Shown: positions 5,250-7,114 of the stretch, piece by piece
Layout: each line of letters opens with the position of its first letter
Numbering within the stretch: position 1 is the first letter of the stretch
From: Nitrososphaerales archaeon TH5888
GTDB taxonomy: Archaea > Thermoproteota > Nitrososphaeria > Nitrososphaerales > Nitrososphaeraceae
NCBI GenBank assembly: GCA_014523595.1
Contig: JAATVN010000189.1
Span: 1-7,114 of the forward strand
Direction of reading: 5' to 3'
Length of the DNA: 7,114 nt
Notes under the pieces: generated by a model
Databases searched by the model: none
The model's input: the letters and a program-made list of their open reading frames with translations, nothing else
Told to the model about the DNA's origin: nothing
Program-made: the position numbers and the translations under genes

Positions 5250-5759
5250 TTGAAAGTACCCATTTGCATATTTGACGCCAAGACAGGAGTTTTGTGTCCA
5301 AAATGTGAAAGCAGGCTGAAAAATGGGGAGCTATCCACTATTGACGTAGAATCTTCGATCAAACTTATCAAACTCTCACATAAGAATCAAGATATAGATA
5401 AATTGAATTTAATAGGATCTCAAAAGATTGATGAAGATTATGTGCTTATTTTAAAGGATTCAAACGTAAGTCACATAAACTCTAATGATAAATTAATGAG
5501 TTCGGTTGAAAAGGAATTCAACGGAAAAGTATGGTTTGTTGAAGCGAATAGCTCGATTAGAAAGTTTCTAGAAAATCTCTTCTTTCCAATAAGAATTTTG
5601 AAAACTAACATGATTTGGTTGCCGGATGGGAACCAGGTAACACAGGTTACTATTGAGAGTAAAGATTACGAAAAATTCTTTAATATAATTGAAAAAATAA
5701 AAAAAATTGTAAATGAAATTAGAAAAGTAGAACTTGTTGTTGAGATCGCAGGAAAGTAA
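5250..5759 (+). CDS. Archaeal NusA-like/KH-domain RNA-binding protein (putative transcription elongation factor)
   Basis: The 169-residue protein opens with VPICIFDAKTGVLCPKCE, having cysteines at 6, 16 and 19. This is the conserved N-terminus of an archaeal family annotated as NusA-like or KH-domain RNA-binding proteins. The middle (about 29-70) is an alpha/beta segment. The C-terminal half contains LFFPIRILKTNMIWLPDG (110-127), the family's KH-like core, then a lysine-rich helix (140-160). The expected role is RNA binding during transcription or translation; direct proof of an elongation role in archaea is lacking as far as I know. The start is TTG at 5250, directly after an in-frame TAG, and the family N-terminus begins right there, so no other start is possible. 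aspS follows 22 bases after the stop with no clear promoter between, so the two are probably cotranscribed. Confidence 0.75.
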   Translation: MKVPICIFDAKTGVLCPKCESRLKNGELSTIDVESSIKLIKLSHKNQDIDKLNLIGSQKIDEDYVLILKDSNVSHINSNDKLMSSVEKEFNGKVWFVEANSSIRKFLENLFFPIRILKTNMIWLPDGNQVTQVTIESKDYEKFFNIIEKIKKIVNEIRKVELVVEIAGK

Positions 5760-5781
5760 TAGATTGCAACATGAGTATTCT

Positions 5782-7059
5782 ATGAACAGAAGATTTGCTT
5801 CATCAATCGACAAAAACCACATTGGTCAAAATCTGACATTCATTGGATGGCTTGAAGATTTCAGAGATATGGGAAAAATTGGATTCATAAGCGTTAGAGA
5901 CATGACTGGAAACTTTCAGGGAGTACTTACTGGAGAGCTGCTATCAGGTCTTAGGGAAATACCAAGGCAAAGTGTTATCGTGGTAAATGGAACTATTCAA
6001 GATACCAGAGCAGAGAATTTTCAGGTCGAAGTTAGAGTAGAAAAAGTGGAACTTTTGTCAAGGGCAATAAACCCTCTTCCGATTGATCCTACTGGAAGGG
6101 TCAAATCATCATTGGATAATAGACTAGATTCGAGAGCCCTAGATTTGAGGAACTTTAAGATTTCTAATATTTTTAGAACGAGATCATATGTACTTCATTT
6201 AATTCGTAAATTCCTATATTCAAAGATGTTTGTGGAGGTTAATACTCCGAAAATAATTGGAACTGCCACTGAGGGTGGTGCGGATCTTTTTGGCTTTGAA
6301 TATTTCTCAAAGAAGGCATTTTTAGCCCAAAGTCCACAGTTATACAAGGAACAACTCACTCTGGGACTTGAAAGAGTATTTGAAATTTCTTCATATTTTA
6401 GAGCTGAACCATCACATACTGTAAGACATCTTTCAGAATTTGTAAGTGTAGATTTGGAAGCCGCATTCCTACAATATGGTGATATTATGGATATTGTTCA
6501 AGATTTGATTATTTCAACAATAAATGATTTGTATGTTCATTATGATAAACAGATGGCATATTTTGAAAATAAACAGGACATTATGGTTGATAAGATTCCA
6601 AGAATAACGTATGAAAAGTGTCTGGAGGATTTGAAAAGCCTAGGCGAAAAAATAGAATTTGGGGATGATCTTTCTGATCCGGCATTAAAAAAACTTGGTG
6701 AGATCTATTCCAAATTTTATTTCATAATTGATTGGCCAACCAAACTAAAACCATTTTACATACTTGAACATGATAAAAAATCTGAGTTTTCAAGGTCATT
6801 TGACCTGCAATATGGGTATTTAGAAATTGTTTCTGGAGGAACCAGAGAGCACGATTCTGAAAGATTGAAAAACAAGTTACTTGAAAAAGGACTCAACCCA
6901 AAGAGTTTTTCTGATCATTTACAAACATTTGAATGGGGAATGCCTCCACATTCGGGATGTGGTCTTGGTTTTGACAGGTTCATAATGATCCTCACTAACT
7001 CCACAAACATTAGAGAAGTTGTTCTCTATCCTAGAGACACTGAGAGGCTTAGTCCTTAG
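5782..7059 (+). CDS. aspS: Aspartyl-tRNA synthetase, archaeal type (class IIb)
   Basis: From ATG 5782 the product has 425 residues, normal for archaeal AspRS (about 430). It charges tRNA-Asp, and possibly tRNA-Asn, with aspartate. An OB-fold anticodon-binding domain (about 1-100) has IGWLEDFRDMGKIGF and leads to LPIDPTGRVKSSLDNRLDSR. The class II core shows motif 1 (about 143-160, ending VEVNTPKIIG), then TEGGADLF (163-170), SPQLYKEQ (184-191), motif 2 FRAE...RHLSEF (206-220), SFDLQYGYLEIVSGG (339-353), GMPPHSGCGLGFDR (386-399, motif 3), and the C-terminal YPRDTERLSP. The frame stays open upstream to TTG codons at 5734-5742 inside the previous gene, but those would add 16 residues atypical of the family. 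ATG 5782, 22 bases after the preceding stop, is the better start. E25 in GWLE replaces the Trp or His usually found there. Confidence 0.95.
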   Translation: MNRRFASSIDKNHIGQNLTFIGWLEDFRDMGKIGFISVRDMTGNFQGVLTGELLSGLREIPRQSVIVVNGTIQDTRAENFQVEVRVEKVELLSRAINPLPIDPTGRVKSSLDNRLDSRALDLRNFKISNIFRTRSYVLHLIRKFLYSKMFVEVNTPKIIGTATEGGADLFGFEYFSKKAFLAQSPQLYKEQLTLGLERVFEISSYFRAEPSHTVRHLSEFVSVDLEAAFLQYGDIMDIVQDLIISTINDLYVHYDKQMAYFENKQDIMVDKIPRITYEKCLEDLKSLGEKIEFGDDLSDPALKKLGEIYSKFYFIIDWPTKLKPFYILEHDKKSEFSRSFDLQYGYLEIVSGGTREHDSERLKNKLLEKGLNPKSFSDHLQTFEWGMPPHSGCGLGFDRFIMILTNSTNIREVVLYPRDTERLSP

Positions 7060-7064
7060 ATATC

Positions 7065-7082
7065 TTAATTTTTATTTCTTTC
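7065..7082 (+). terminator. T-rich terminator after aspS
   Basis: Six bases after the aspS TAG the plus strand becomes T-rich (TTAATTTTTATTTCTTTC), a typical archaeal U-tract terminator with no strong hairpin. The last 32 bases of the window are too short to annotate. Confidence 0.5.
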
Positions 7083-7114
7083 AAGCAATCTTGTACTAAC
7101 AAAAATGCCCTGTA

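Noticed and set aside
5734..5781. Extended aspS N-terminus starting at TTG within the preceding gene
   Set aside because: The extra 16 residues do not resemble AspRS N-termini, while ATG 5782 starts exactly where the family does.
5568..5822. Minus-strand 84-codon frame across the end of the NusA-like gene and the start of aspS
   Set aside because: It is rich in Phe, Tyr and Asn because it reads the complement of A-rich codons. It overlaps two supported genes.
7048..7114. Possible C-terminal end of a minus-strand gene entering from the right (two frames open, e.g. ending FVSTRLLERNKN)
   Set aside because: Only about 50-65 bases are visible, two different frames stay open, and the T-rich aspS terminator explains part of the stretch.

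Overview
The window looks like chromosomal DNA from a Nitrososphaerota (Thaumarchaeota) archaeon, probably an ammonia oxidiser. It is AT-rich. It carries archaeal information-processing genes (transcription factor B, an archaeal NusA-like/KH protein, an archaeal-type aspartyl-tRNA synthetase) and archaeal sugar-phosphate enzymes (the short archaeal triosephosphate isomerase and the bifunctional fructose-1,6-bisphosphate aldolase/phosphatase). TATA-like boxes sit about 25-40 bases before most start codons, which suggests leaderless or very short-leader mRNAs. There is no clear Shine-Dalgarno sequence before any start. The lineage call is inference from gene content and protein style, not from a marker search.

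Layout from left to right. Positions 1-225 (minus) hold the N-terminal 75 codons of an unrecognised protein that runs off the left edge. Positions 366-1319 (minus) encode a transcription factor B. Positions 1320-1996 are a 677-base stretch without a convincing gene. It holds a doubtful 64-codon ORF with a pilin-like N-terminal motif, a candidate folded element (about 1633-1741), and a 49-bp unit with perfect 10-bp inverted ends directly flanked by an 8-bp direct repeat (1803-1867). Positions 1997-2257 (plus) encode a small winged-helix protein. Positions 2292-4063 (minus) are a tight two-gene unit, fbp then tpiA, 8 bases apart. Positions 4188-5135 (minus) encode an orphan peptide/nickel-type ABC transporter ATPase with a C-terminal four-cysteine motif and a TTG start. 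A 114-bp divergent promoter region follows. On the plus strand come a NusA-like/KH protein with a TTG start (5250-5759) and, 22 bases later, aspS (5782-7059), followed by a T-rich terminator.

Triosephosphate isomerase interconverts the two triose phosphates, and the fbp product condenses and dephosphorylates them to fructose 6-phosphate. The pair therefore forms a compact gluconeogenic module, fitting for an autotroph that builds sugars from C3 compounds. The NusA-like protein and AspRS form a likely information-processing operon. TFB and the winged-helix protein are regulators but show no direct link to the metabolic genes.

I found no CRISPR array, tRNA, rRNA, phage gene, toxin-antitoxin pair or clear new multi-gene system. 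The least explained DNA is the 1320-1996 spacer, especially the transposon-footprint-like repeat at 1803-1867.
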